A DNA stretch of 64,000 nt, taken from contig PHEE01000015.1 of the NCBI GenBank assembly GCA_002842855.1, positions 1 through 64,000 on the forward strand, given 5' to 3'. This stretch comes from Alphaproteobacteria bacterium HGW-Alphaproteobacteria-4 (GTDB lineage Bacteria > Pseudomonadota > Alphaproteobacteria > Rhodobacterales > Rhodobacteraceae). Below the pieces are notes generated by a model. The model worked only from the letters and a program-made list of their open reading frames with translations, made no database searches and was not told the DNA's origin. Numbering within the stretch: the first letter of the stretch is position 1; every line of letters starts with the position of its first letter. The position numbers and the translations under genes were made by a program. This document shows, piece by piece, positions 36,561-45,578 of the stretch.

Positions 36561-37457
36561 ATGAAATCCGTTTTGCCCATTCTGACCGTGGTGCTGGCGA
36601 TTGTGGTGCTGTGGTATGGTGCAACGGTGGGGCTGAATGCGCAGTGGACGCGCGACCAGGCGGCGCGGGCAGGGGTGGAGGTCGGGTTTTCCGACATCTT
36701 GCGCGATACGCTTAGCCAGACACGGCCCAAGCTGCCCGCGCCGCATCAGGTGGTGGCAGAGCTTTGGCAAAGCACCTGGATGGAAGAGGTCTACGGGCGG
36801 CGCGGCATTGTGCAAACCGGATCGCTGTCGAACCGCAGCCTGATCTACCATGGCTGGGTCACGCTTAGCGCCACCATGCTGGGTTTCGCCTTTGGCACCG
36901 GCCTGGGCATCCTGCTCGCCATCGGCATCGTGCATTCCAAGGCTATGGACATGAGCTTCATGCCCTGGGCGATTGCCAGCCAGACGGTGCCAATTCTGGC
37001 GATTGCGCCGATGGTGATCGTGGTGCTGGCGTCAATCGGCATCAAGGGGCTGATCCCAAAGGCAATCATTGCCGCGTATCTGAGTTTTTTCCCGGTGCTG
37101 GTCGGCATGGTCAAGGGGTTTCGTGCCCCCGATACCATGCAGCTTGACCTGCTGAAAACCTATAACGCAAGCCGCGCGGGCACCTTTTGGCGGCTCAGGT
37201 TGCCTTCGTCGGTGCCCTACCTGTTTGCCTCGCTCAAGGTCGGCATCGCGGCGGCGCTGGTCGGCACGATTGTGGGCGAACTGCCCGCAGGGGCGTCGGC
37301 TGGGCTTGGGGCGCGGCTTTTATCGGGCAGCTATTATGGGCAGACCATCCAGATCTGGGCCGCACTTTTGGCGGCGGCGACGCTTGCGGCGGGGCTGGTG
37401 ATGATCGTGGGTGTGATCGAGCGGGCGGTGCTGGGGCGGATGGGGATGCGCGCATGA
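36561..37457 (+). CDS. ABC transporter permease 1
   Basis: 298 residues. One N-terminal membrane span (about 4-24), a polar stretch to about residue 92, then five or six spans in the BPD transporter domain, with the EAA-like loop LLKTYNASRAGTFWRLRLPSSVPYLFASLKVGIA. The long external segment between the first two spans is larger than usual in this class. Overlaps the next permease by four bases (ATGA). Works with the ATPase before it. Confidence 0.87.
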   Translation: MKSVLPILTVVLAIVVLWYGATVGLNAQWTRDQAARAGVEVGFSDILRDTLSQTRPKLPAPHQVVAELWQSTWMEEVYGRRGIVQTGSLSNRSLIYHGWVTLSATMLGFAFGTGLGILLAIGIVHSKAMDMSFMPWAIASQTVPILAIAPMVIVVLASIGIKGLIPKAIIAAYLSFFPVLVGMVKGFRAPDTMQLDLLKTYNASRAGTFWRLRLPSSVPYLFASLKVGIAAALVGTIVGELPAGASAGLGARLLSGSYYGQTIQIWAALLAAATLAAGLVMIVGVIERAVLGRMGMRA

Positions 37458-38302
37458 TCTGGGCTTGGGGGGCCTTGGCATTCTGGGCGCTGGCTACAGC
37501 GGGCAATGTATGGCTGGCGCAGAACCACGCCCGCAACCGGGCGGTACGGCTGGTGATTCCGGCGCTGTTTGGTGCCACGCTGCTGCTGCTGTGGGAGGGG
37601 ATGGTGCGCGGGTTGGGGGTAAGCCCGGTGATCCTGCCGCCGCCCTCGATGATCGGCGCGCGGATTGCGCAAAGCCTGCCGATACTCTGGACTGATTTCA
37701 ACCAGACCATCCTGAAGGGTGCGCTGTCGGGCTATTTCATCGGCTGCGCTGCGGCGGTGGCGGTGGCGGTGGTGATCGACCGCAGCCCGTTCTTGCAGCG
37801 CGGGCTGTTGCCGGTGGGCAACTTTGTGGCGGCGCTGCCGATTGTCGGCATCGCGCCGATTCTGGTGATGTGGTTCGGCTTTGACTGGCAATCGAAAGCC
37901 GCCGTGGTGGTGGTGATGGTGTTCTTTCCGGTGCTGGTGAACATGGTCGCCGGGCTCAAGGCCACCGATGCGTTGCAGCGCGACCAGATGGCGACGTGGT
38001 CTGCCAGCTATTGGCAAGGGTTGCTGAAACTGCGGTTGCCTGCGGCGATGCCATTTCTTTTCAACGGGCTGAAAATTGCGACCACTTTGGCGCTGATCGG
38101 GGCTATCGTTGCCGAGTTTTTCGGCAGCCCGACGCGCGGCATGGGGTTTCGCATCTCGACCGCAGTCGGGCAACTTGATCTGCCGCTGGTCTGGGCCGAG
38201 ATTGCGGTGGCGGCACTGGCCGGGTCGGCCTTCTACGGGCTGGTCGCAGTGATCGAGAGGGGGGTCACCTTCTGGCATCCCTCGCAGCGGGGCCGCGCGT
38301 GA
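37454..38302 (+). CDS. ABC transporter permease 2
   Basis: 282 residues with about seven hydrophobic segments and the EAA-like loop MATWSASYWQGLLKLRLPAAMPFLFNGLKIATTLALIGA in the BPD domain. Having two different permeases with one ATPase suggests a heterodimeric channel. Followed after 50 bases by the binding protein. Confidence 0.88.
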   Translation: MIWAWGALAFWALATAGNVWLAQNHARNRAVRLVIPALFGATLLLLWEGMVRGLGVSPVILPPPSMIGARIAQSLPILWTDFNQTILKGALSGYFIGCAAAVAVAVVIDRSPFLQRGLLPVGNFVAALPIVGIAPILVMWFGFDWQSKAAVVVVMVFFPVLVNMVAGLKATDALQRDQMATWSASYWQGLLKLRLPAAMPFLFNGLKIATTLALIGAIVAEFFGSPTRGMGFRISTAVGQLDLPLVWAEIAVAALAGSAFYGLVAVIERGVTFWHPSQRGRA

Positions 38303-38352
38303 GAATAACCAAGGCCGGGGCAAACCCCGGCATTTCAACCAGGGAGACTGCA

Positions 38353-39336
38353 ATGAAAAGACTGATGACAAGCGTGTTTGCGCTGGCCGCGATGGCCGGG
38401 TCGGCCTATGCGGCCGACAGTGTGAAACTGCAATTGAAATGGGTCACGCAGGCCCAGTTCGCGGGCTATTATGTGGCGCTCGAAAAGGGCTATTACGACC
38501 AGGAAAACCTCGATGTGACGATCCTTGCCGGCGGCCCCGACATTGCGCCGACACAGGTGATCGCCGGCGGCGGCGCCGATGTGGTGATCGACTGGATGCC
38601 GCCCGCACTGGCGGCGCGCGAGAAAGGCCTGCCGCTGGTGAATATCGCGCAGCCCTTCAAATCGTCGGGCATGATGCTGACCTGCCTTGCGGAAACCGGC
38701 ATCAAGACGCCAGCCGATTTCAAGGGGCACACGCTGGGCGTGTGGTTCTTTGGCAACGAGTTTCCGTTCCTGAGCTGGATGAGCACGCTTGGCCTTTCGA
38801 CCGGTGGCGGCGCCGATGGCGTGACCGTGCTCAAGCAGGGTTTCAACGTTGACCCGTTGCTGCAAAAGCAGGCCGACTGCATTTCGACCATGACCTACAA
38901 CGAATACTGGCAGGTGATCGACGCGGGCATTGCGCCTGATCAGTTGGTGACCTTCAAGTATGAAGATCAGGGCGTGGCGACGCTGGAAGACGGGCTTTAT
39001 GTGCTCGAGGCGAACCTTGCCGATCCGGCCTTTGTTGACAAGATGGTGCGGTTCGTGCGGGCCTCGATGAAGGGCTGGAAATACGCCGAGGCGAACCCGG
39101 ATGAAGCCGCGATGATCGTGCTCGACAATGACGAGACCGGCGCGCAGACCGAAGGCCACCAGAAACGCATGATGGCCGAAGTGGCGCGGCTGACCGCAGG
39201 CTCGAACGGCGCGCTGGACGAGGCTGATTTCAACCGCACCGTGGCGACGCTGATGGCGGGTGGGTCTGACCCGGTCATCACCGCGCTGCCAGTGGGGGCG
39301 TGGACGCACGCGATCACTGACCTGGCGCTGAAGTAA
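38353..39336 (+). CDS. NMT1/THI5-like periplasmic binding protein
   Basis: 327 residues. Signal peptide MKRLMTSVFALAAMAGSAYA is followed by KLQLKWVTQAQFAGYYVALEKGYY, the standard opening of NMT1/THI5-like solute-binding proteins, which bind pyrimidine and thiamine precursors or other small rings. In this operon, uracil, thymine or a dihydropyrimidine is the likely ligand (inference). AGGGAGACTGCA precedes the ATG. A strong terminator follows. Confidence 0.9.
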   Translation: MKRLMTSVFALAAMAGSAYAADSVKLQLKWVTQAQFAGYYVALEKGYYDQENLDVTILAGGPDIAPTQVIAGGGADVVIDWMPPALAAREKGLPLVNIAQPFKSSGMMLTCLAETGIKTPADFKGHTLGVWFFGNEFPFLSWMSTLGLSTGGGADGVTVLKQGFNVDPLLQKQADCISTMTYNEYWQVIDAGIAPDQLVTFKYEDQGVATLEDGLYVLEANLADPAFVDKMVRFVRASMKGWKYAEANPDEAAMIVLDNDETGAQTEGHQKRMMAEVARLTAGSNGALDEADFNRTVATLMAGGSDPVITALPVGAWTHAITDLALK

Positions 39337-39349
39337 GCCGGAATCGGGC

Positions 39350-39392
39350 AAAAAGGGGGGGCGCGGGCAGCGGCCTGCGCCCCTTTTCCTTT
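39350..39392 (+). terminator. Rho-independent terminator of the pyrimidine operon
   Basis: A long A/G stretch and GGCGCGGGCAG pair with CCTGCGCCCCTTTT around a CGG loop, followed by CCTTT. It ends the run from 32957 about 14 bases after the binding-protein stop. Confidence 0.85.
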
Positions 39393-39481
39393 GACCATGA
39401 CCGAGATCAGTGCGCGGCGCGGCAAGCTGTGGTACCCTGACGTTGTCCCGAAGGTGAGGGACTATTGCAAAGGGGGAAGTC

Positions 39482-39577
39482 ATGACGAAGCTGTTTGGTT
39501 CCCGCAAGGTCGGGCGCGCGCTTGGCATCGCAGCGGCGGTTGTGCTTGCGCTAAGCGTTTCGGGCTGCGCGATCTGA
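39482..39577 (+). CDS. 31-residue lipoprotein signal peptide gene
   Basis: A short frame from ATG 39482, with a strong AAAGGGGGAAGTC ribosome site, to TGA 39577. The product is MTKLFGSRKVGRALG followed by a hydrophobic run (IAAAVVLALSVSG) and ends CAI. Basic N-terminus, hydrophobic core and lipobox VSGC are a complete lipoprotein signal, but after the Cys only two residues remain. It recalls entericidin-type mini-lipoproteins. No partner is obvious; a dispersed repeat follows directly. Confidence 0.6.
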   Translation: MTKLFGSRKVGRALGIAAAVVLALSVSGCAI

Positions 39578-39586
39578 GGCCCATTG

Positions 39587-39647
39587 GCCGGGGGCGCACG
39601 CCAAGGCGCATGCCCCCGGTGACTGTTGCGGGGGTGTTTGGGCCCGA
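39587..39647 (+). repeat. Diverged dispersed repeat, copy 5
   Basis: CCGGGGGCGC ... GCATGCCCCCGG forms a hairpin, then after 12 bases CGGGGGTGTTTGGGCCCGAC. The order matches copies 2 and 3, with a poorer tail. It may act as the terminator or 3' structure of the mini-lipoprotein transcript. Confidence 0.45.
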
Positions 39648-39732
39648 CAGATGGTCCAGATGTAAACGATCCTGCGAACAGGTTTGATTCCGCCGGCTAT
39701 TTCTGTAAAGTTTCGGGCGGAGGAAATTCCAT

Positions 39733-41034
39733 TTGGCCCGCACGCCGCTTACAGGAACCCGCATTCGCGAACGGCGCACGGCGCAGGGCATGCGGCAGGC
39801 GGATCTTGCGCGCGCCTCGGGGGTTTCGCCGGCCTATCTCAATCTGATCGAGCACAACCGCCGCCGGGTGAGCGAGGCGCTGCTAGAGCGCGTCGCCGCG
39901 GCGCTGGGGCTGGATATCGAGGCGTTGTCGGAAGGCGCCGAGGGTGCGCTGTTTGACGGTCTGCGCGAGGCGGCCAGCGCGCAGGGCGGTGTGGCTGCCG
40001 CCGCAGAAGCCGAGCGGATAGAAGAGTTTGTCGGGCGCTTTCCCGGCTGGGCCGCGCTTTTGGCCGAACGTCAGGCGCGGGTGGCGGCGCTGGAACGCAC
40101 GGTCGAGGGCTTTTCCGACCGGATGGCGCAGGACCCCTTTCTGGCAACCACGCTGCATGAGGTGCTTTCGGCGGTGACCTCGCTTCGGTCGACCGCCGCG
40201 ATACTGGTGGAAAACGATCAGATCGACCCCGTCTGGCGCGCCCGATTTCACCGCACCATTCACGAGGAAAGCCTGCGCCTGTCGGACACTGCCGAGGCGC
40301 TGGTGGGGTATCTCGACACGCTTGACGAGGCAGAATCCGGCCTTTCGTCGCCGCAGGAAGAGGTTGAGGCGTGGCTTGCGAAGCACGGGTTTCATCTGGC
40401 GGTGCTTGAGAATGCGCGCGCACCTGACCCCGAGGCGATGATTGCGGGGGTGCCCGAGCTTGCCAGTTCGGCGGCGCGCACGCTGGCCGCCGAGCATATC
40501 GCCCGCGCCCATGCCGATGCACAGGCGCTTCCGCTGGGTCCGTTTGTGCATGCGCTGGCCGAGGATGGGCCAGACCCGGCGCGGCTGGCGGCACGCTTTG
40601 GGGCGCCTTTGCCGCGGGTGTTTCGCAGGTTGGCCAGCCTGCCCGCCGCCGCCGGGCAGCCGCCGATCGGGCTGGTAATTTGTGACGGGTCCGGCAGTTT
40701 CACCTTTCGCCGCCCGATGCCCGGCTTTTCGGTGCCGCGATTTGGTGCCGGTTGCCCGCTTTGGCCGCTTTATGAGGCGCTGAGCCGCCCGATGCAGCCT
40801 ATTCGTGCGGTGATCGAGGTGGCCGGGCGGGTGCCGCAGCGGTATCTGAGTTACGCCGTTTGCCAGCCTGTCTTGCCCGGTGGCTTTGACGGGCCGCAGG
40901 TGCTGGAGGCGTTGATGCTGATGTTGCCCGCGCCGCCCGAACGCAGTCTGCCGGAACGCGCGGTGGGGGTGTCGTGCCGGATCTGCCCGCGCATCGCCTG
41001 CCCGGCGCGGCGCGAGCCGTCGATCGTGACCTGA
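39733..41034 (+). CDS. XRE-family regulator with short-chain-fatty-acyl (ScfR/RamB-like) C-terminus
   Basis: 433 residues. Helix-turn-helix at residues 10-65 (MRQADLARASGVSPAYLNLIEHNRR), a helical middle, and a C-terminal domain ending in a cysteine group (CRICPRIACPARRE) typical of the ScfR/RamB family, which controls acetate, propionate or glyoxylate genes. TTG 39733 is the chosen start because GGAGGA lies eight bases upstream. Upstream of, and co-directional with, the receiver/kinase genes, so it may be part of the same carboxylic-acid sensing locus. Confidence 0.82.
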   Translation: MARTPLTGTRIRERRTAQGMRQADLARASGVSPAYLNLIEHNRRRVSEALLERVAAALGLDIEALSEGAEGALFDGLREAASAQGGVAAAAEAERIEEFVGRFPGWAALLAERQARVAALERTVEGFSDRMAQDPFLATTLHEVLSAVTSLRSTAAILVENDQIDPVWRARFHRTIHEESLRLSDTAEALVGYLDTLDEAESGLSSPQEEVEAWLAKHGFHLAVLENARAPDPEAMIAGVPELASSAARTLAAEHIARAHADAQALPLGPFVHALAEDGPDPARLAARFGAPLPRVFRRLASLPAAAGQPPIGLVICDGSGSFTFRRPMPGFSVPRFGAGCPLWPLYEALSRPMQPIRAVIEVAGRVPQRYLSYAVCQPVLPGGFDGPQVLEALMLMLPAPPERSLPERAVGVSCRICPRIACPARREPSIVT

Positions 41035-41119
41035 CCCGACGCGCGCAACGGGTTTTGACTTTCGCGCGCGGTGCCGCGATAGTCGGCCCAGACGATCGGG
41101 CGAGGAGGCACGATCCGGG

Positions 41120-41497
41120 ATGCGCGGCAAACATATTGTCTTGATCGAGGACGAACCCAATATCGCCGAGGCGATCAGCTTCATCCTGTCGCGCGAGGGG
41201 GTGCGGGTGACGCATTCGGCCAGTGGGGCGGGGGCCTTGGCGCTGCTGCAAACCGCGCACCCCGATGTGCTGGTGCTTGACCTGATGCTGCCCGACCGCT
41301 CGGGGCTGGAAATTCTGGCCGAGCTGCGCGCGGTGCCTGCGCTTGCGGCACTGCCGGTGTTGATGCTGACGGCGCGCGGCCAGCACCGCGACCGCGAGGC
41401 CGCCGAACGTGCCGGGGCGAGCGCCTTTCTCGCCAAGCCCTTTGCCAATGCCGACCTGCTTGCCGCCGTGCGCGGCCTTGCCAGAGGGGGGGCCTGA
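41120..41497 (+). CDS. Single-domain response regulator
   Basis: 125 residues, one receiver domain only. Acidic pocket EDE at 10-12, phosphoacceptor Asp54 in LVLDLMLPD, Thr in LMLTARG, and Lys in FLAKPF. No output domain, so it acts through protein contacts or as a phosphate relay. Its stop TGA shares bases with the ATG of the next gene (TGATG), and the kinase follows, so it is probably the kinase's cognate partner. Confidence 0.9.
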   Translation: MRGKHIVLIEDEPNIAEAISFILSREGVRVTHSASGAGALALLQTAHPDVLVLDLMLPDRSGLEILAELRAVPALAALPVLMLTARGQHRDREAAERAGASAFLAKPFANADLLAAVRGLARGGA

Positions 41498-41802
41498 TGC
41501 CGCACAACCAGCCGCTGTTTCTGGCGCGGCGTTCCTATCGGCGGCGGCGCATGATGGATGCGGTGCGGCTTTTGCCCGTTTTCGGTGCGGCGCTGCTGAT
41601 GCTGCCGCTGCTGTGGCAACCGGCCGAAACGCCCGAGCCAGATACGGCGCACGGGGTTGTCTACCTGTTCGCCATCTGGCTGCTGCTGATCGTCGCCGCG
41701 CTGTCGCTTTCGCGTGGGTTGGCACCGGCCTTGCTGGCGCCGGAAGAGCCGGTTCGGCCAGGCACCGGCGAAGACGATGGCGCCGAAGGCGAGGCGGGCT
41801 GA
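41497..41802 (+). CDS. Small two-span membrane protein
   Basis: 101 residues. Basic N-terminus (ARRSYRRRRMMDA), two hydrophobic segments (about 24-40 and 54-74) and an acidic end (EEPVRPGTGEDDGAEGEAG). Lies in the transcript between the receiver and the SLC5-type kinase, three bases before the latter. I do not recognise a named family; it may be a kinase accessory subunit. Confidence 0.7.
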   Translation: MPHNQPLFLARRSYRRRRMMDAVRLLPVFGAALLMLPLLWQPAETPEPDTAHGVVYLFAIWLLLIVAALSLSRGLAPALLAPEEPVRPGTGEDDGAEGEAG

Positions 41803-41805
41803 GCA

Positions 41806-44484
41806 ATGCCATTCAACATCCTCGTCGCGGTTTCGCTGCTTTATGTCGTGGTGCTGTTTGGCGTGGCCTTCGTGGCCGAACAGCGGGCGCGCGGCGGGCT
41901 GGCGGGCTGGCTGCGTTCGCCGCTGGTCTATACGCTGTCGCTCTCGATCTACTGCACCGCATGGACCTTTTATGGCGCCGTCGGGTATGCGGCGCGGTCG
42001 GGGCTTGAGTTTCTGACCATCTACCTCGGCCCAACGCTGGTCTTTGTCGGCTGGTGGTGGGTGCTGCGCAAACTGGTGCGGATCGGGCGGGCACAACGCG
42101 TCACCTCGATCGCCGACCTGATTTCCAGCCGCTACGGAAAGTCGAACTTTCTGGGTGTGGTGGTGACACTGATGGCGGTGCTGGCCGCTACCCCCTACAT
42201 TGCGCTGCAATTGCAGTCGGTCACGCTTTCATTTGCGGTCTTTGCCTCGGATACGCCCGAGGGATGGGCGCTGCCCGATCAGGGTGCCACGGCGTTATGG
42301 CTGGCGGCGGGGCTGACGCTGTTTACCATCCTCTTTGGAACCCGCAACCTTGACGCGAACGAGCGCCACCATGGCATCGTGATGGCGATTGCGGTTGAGG
42401 CGGTTGTCAAGCTTGTGGCGCTGCTCGCGGTTGGCATTTTCGTGGTCTGGGGCGTGGCTGGCGGGGTGTCAGACATTCTTGCCCGCATCGACGCCTCGCC
42501 GATTGCCGACTGGAACCTGAAGCCGGGGCGATGGGCGGGCCTGACCTTCGTTTCTGCCGCCGCAATCCTGACGCTGCCGCGGATGTTTCAGGTGATGGTG
42601 GTGGAAAACGCCGATGAGCGGCACGTCGCGACCGCCAGCTGGGCGTTTCCGCTATACCTCATGCTGATGAGCCTTTTCGTGGTGCCGATTGCCGTGGTCG
42701 GGCTTGACATCATGCCCGCAGGCTCGAACCCCGACCTTTTTGTGCTGACCATTCCCTTGTCGGCGGGGGCAGGCAAGCTTGCGCTGCTTGCGTTTCTCGG
42801 GGGGTTTTCATCGGCCACGTCGATGGTGATCGTCGCCGCGATTGCGCTTGCGACCATGGTCTCGAACCACATCGTCACGCCGCTCTGGCTTGCGCTGCGG
42901 GTCGGCAGTGCGCGCGCGCCGGGCGATGTGCGTGGTATCGTGCTGATGTCGCGGCGCCTTTCGATCGGTGCGGTGCTGGCACTGGGGTACACCTATTACC
43001 ACCTCTCGGGGGGATCGGCGGCGCTGGCCGCGATCGGGCTGATTTCCTTTGTCGGCGCGGCGCAGGTGCTTCCCGCCATGCTCGGCGGCATCTATTGGCG
43101 CGGCGCCACCCATGTGGGCGCCGCGATCGGCCTGATCACCGGCTTTGCGATCTGGCTTTATTGCCTGTTTTTGCCATCGTTCGGCTCGGGCGGCCTGATT
43201 TCGGCGGGGGTGATGGCCGAGGGGCCGTTCGGCATTGGATGGCTGCGCCCGCAGGCGCTTTTTGGCATTACCGGGCTTGATCCGCTTTTGCATGCGCTCT
43301 TTTGGTCGATGCTGCTAAACACATCGACCTTCCTGATCGGTTCATTGGCGAGCTTTCCCGGCCCGATGGAGCGGTTGCAGGGGGTGGCCTTTGTCAACAT
43401 TTTCGACCAGTCGAGCGGGCCCGGTGGCTGGACCCGATCGGCGGCCGAGGCCGAAGATCTGTTGTCGATGTCGCAACGCATTCTGGGCGCGGAAGAGGCG
43501 CAGCGGTTCTTTCAGGCGCAGGCGGCGGCGCAGGGCAAACTTGGCTTTCTGCCGGACCCCACACCCGATTTCGTGGCCCGGCTGGAACGGCAACTGGCGG
43601 GGTCGGTGGGCGCGGCCACCGCGCATGCAATGATCGCGCAGCTTTCGGGCGGCGCCACGGTTTCGGTGCAGGATCTGATCGCGGTGGCGGGCGAAGCGCA
43701 GCAGATCAAGGAATACTCGGCTCAGCTTGAGGCGAAATCCGACGAGTTGGCGCGCACCGCCCGGGCGCTGCGCGAGGCCAACGACAAGCTTACCGAGTTG
43801 AGTGTGCAGAAAGACGCGTTCCTGAGCCAGATCAGCCACGAATTGCGCACGCCGATGACCTCGATCCGGGCGTTCTCCGAGATTTTGATGGAGGCGGACC
43901 TGCCCGACGAGATGCGCACGAAATACGCGGGCATCATCCACGACGAGACCCGGCGGTTGACCCGGCTTCTGGATGATCTTCTTGATCTCAGTGTTCTGGA
44001 AAACCGCAGGGTGCAGTTGAATATCGGGGTGGCGAACCTGCATGACCTGCTTTCCAAGGCGGTCACCGCCGCGTCGAACACGCGGCCAGACCGCGCGTTT
44101 GTAGTCCAGCGCGATGCCGCGAGCGAGCACATGCCGGTGTTTACCGATACTGACCGCCTGTTGCAGGTCTTCATCAACATCGTTTCCAACGCGCGCAAAT
44201 ATTGCGACGCCGAGCGCGCGGTGCTGCGCGTCGAGGTGAAAAAGCGTGGCCGCAACGTGGAGATCGATTTCATCGACAACGGCTCGGGAATTCCGAAAAA
44301 ATCGCAAGCGCTGATCTTCGAGAAATTTGCACGGCTGACCGATACCAGCCACGCCGGGGGCGCGGGTCTTGGGCTCGCGATCTGCCGCGAGATCATGGCC
44401 AACCTTGGCGGCAGCATCGACTACCTGCCCGGGCAGGGCGGGGCCGCCTTTCGGGTGCGGCTGCCGCTCAAGCGCGCCAGCTGA
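41806..44484 (+). CDS. SLC5 (sodium:solute symporter)-fused sensor histidine kinase
   Basis: 892 residues. Residues 1-515 form a 12-13 span sodium:solute symporter-like module (opening FNILVAVSLLYVVVLFGVAF; LGFS-type core around GGFSSATSMVIVA). A linker (about 540-660) leads to a histidine-kinase core: H-box FLSQISHELRTPMTSIRAF with His678, N-box NIVSNARKY, and G-boxes DNGSGIPKK and GGAGLGLAICREI. It resembles CbrA/CrbS, which sense amino acids or acetate through the symporter part. No receiver is attached; the stand-alone receiver just upstream is a likely target. Confidence 0.88.
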   Translation: MPFNILVAVSLLYVVVLFGVAFVAEQRARGGLAGWLRSPLVYTLSLSIYCTAWTFYGAVGYAARSGLEFLTIYLGPTLVFVGWWWVLRKLVRIGRAQRVTSIADLISSRYGKSNFLGVVVTLMAVLAATPYIALQLQSVTLSFAVFASDTPEGWALPDQGATALWLAAGLTLFTILFGTRNLDANERHHGIVMAIAVEAVVKLVALLAVGIFVVWGVAGGVSDILARIDASPIADWNLKPGRWAGLTFVSAAAILTLPRMFQVMVVENADERHVATASWAFPLYLMLMSLFVVPIAVVGLDIMPAGSNPDLFVLTIPLSAGAGKLALLAFLGGFSSATSMVIVAAIALATMVSNHIVTPLWLALRVGSARAPGDVRGIVLMSRRLSIGAVLALGYTYYHLSGGSAALAAIGLISFVGAAQVLPAMLGGIYWRGATHVGAAIGLITGFAIWLYCLFLPSFGSGGLISAGVMAEGPFGIGWLRPQALFGITGLDPLLHALFWSMLLNTSTFLIGSLASFPGPMERLQGVAFVNIFDQSSGPGGWTRSAAEAEDLLSMSQRILGAEEAQRFFQAQAAAQGKLGFLPDPTPDFVARLERQLAGSVGAATAHAMIAQLSGGATVSVQDLIAVAGEAQQIKEYSAQLEAKSDELARTARALREANDKLTELSVQKDAFLSQISHELRTPMTSIRAFSEILMEADLPDEMRTKYAGIIHDETRRLTRLLDDLLDLSVLENRRVQLNIGVANLHDLLSKAVTAASNTRPDRAFVVQRDAASEHMPVFTDTDRLLQVFINIVSNARKYCDAERAVLRVEVKKRGRNVEIDFIDNGSGIPKKSQALIFEKFARLTDTSHAGGAGLGLAICREIMANLGGSIDYLPGQGGAAFRVRLPLKRAS

Positions 44485-44499
44485 ACGCGGGCACGGCGC

Positions 44500-45570
44500 T
44501 TATGCGGGGCGGCTGATCAGGCTGCGGTCAAGCGCCGCAAGCCAGTTTTCATGGGTCAGTTTACGCATCAGGTTGGCGTTGAAGCCGTGCTGTTCAAGCG
44601 CCGCCTGCAGCGGCAGCAGGCCCATGACATCGCCGATTTCCCTGGGCGTGGTGGCGCCATCGAAATCCGAGCCGAAGCCGACCCGGTCTTCGCCCAGCTT
44701 CGAAATCAGGTGGTCGAGGTGGCGCAGCACCGGTTCCAGCGTCATTTCGGGCGATTTGCGCCCATCTGGGCGCAGGAACACGGTGGCAAAGTTCAGCCCC
44801 ACGATGCCGTTGCTTTCGGCGATCATCGCCAACTGGCGATCGGTCAGGTTGCGGGTGCTCGGGGTGATCGCGTGGGCGTTGGAATGGGTGGCGATCAGCG
44901 GTGCGGTAGAAAGCGCCGCGACATCGTTGAAGCCCGCCTCGTTGAGGTGTGACAGGTCGAGCATGATGCCAAGGTCATTGCAAGCGCGCACCAGGGCCTT
45001 GCCGGCATCGGTCAGGCCGGGGCCGGTGTCGGGGCTGCCCGGATACCGGAACGGCACCCCGTGGCCGAACTCCGTGGGCCGCGACCAGACCGGTCCGATG
45101 CTGCGCAACCCCATGGCGTGAAGGGCATATAGTGCGGTCAGGTCGGGGTCGATCGGCTCGGCGCCCTCCATGTGCATGATCGCGGCAATGGTGCCAGAGG
45201 CCACGCAGGCGCGCACTTCGGCGGCGCTGCGGCAAACCTTGAAGGCCCCCTTGGCGGCGCGTTCCATCCACAAAAGGTGCCCGGCCATGGCCAGCGCCAC
45301 CGGCTGCGCGGCCTCGTGGCCAATCAGCTCAGGCAGAGGAAGATCGTAGGGGGGCGCATCCATCAGCGCTTCGAAATCGGGCGAGTCATGCGCCTCGGGC
45401 GAGGGAATGTAGATGGCGAAAAAGCCGCCCGCAAAGCCCGCGCGGCGCATCCTTGGCAGGTCGAGGTGGCCCTCGCCGTCGCCCTTCAGCCAGATCTGCT
45501 CGCGCCGTTCGGGGGCGCGCAACAGGCGCAGCAGAAAATCGTTGTGGCCGTCAAATACCGGGTTTGGCAT
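44500..45570 (-). CDS. Membrane dipeptidase (renal dipeptidase, M19 family)
   Basis: 356 residues. Zinc ligands: the HxD of FDGHNDFLLR near the start, Glu in IMHMEGAEPID, and the two His in LSHLNEAGF and THSNAHA. The DFDGATTP stretch close to the end is typical. Enzymes of this family cleave dipeptides or D-amino-acid dipeptides. It is the last gene of the peptide ABC operon, eight bases after the second ATPase, so imported dipeptides are its likely substrates. ATG 45570 follows GAGGAACCCC. Confidence 0.9.
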   Translation of the reverse strand: MPNPVFDGHNDFLLRLLRAPERREQIWLKGDGEGHLDLPRMRRAGFAGGFFAIYIPSPEAHDSPDFEALMDAPPYDLPLPELIGHEAAQPVALAMAGHLLWMERAAKGAFKVCRSAAEVRACVASGTIAAIMHMEGAEPIDPDLTALYALHAMGLRSIGPVWSRPTEFGHGVPFRYPGSPDTGPGLTDAGKALVRACNDLGIMLDLSHLNEAGFNDVAALSTAPLIATHSNAHAITPSTRNLTDRQLAMIAESNGIVGLNFATVFLRPDGRKSPEMTLEPVLRHLDHLISKLGEDRVGFGSDFDGATTPREIGDVMGLLPLQAALEQHGFNANLMRKLTHENWLAALDRSLISRPA

Positions 45571-45578
45571 GGGGTTCC

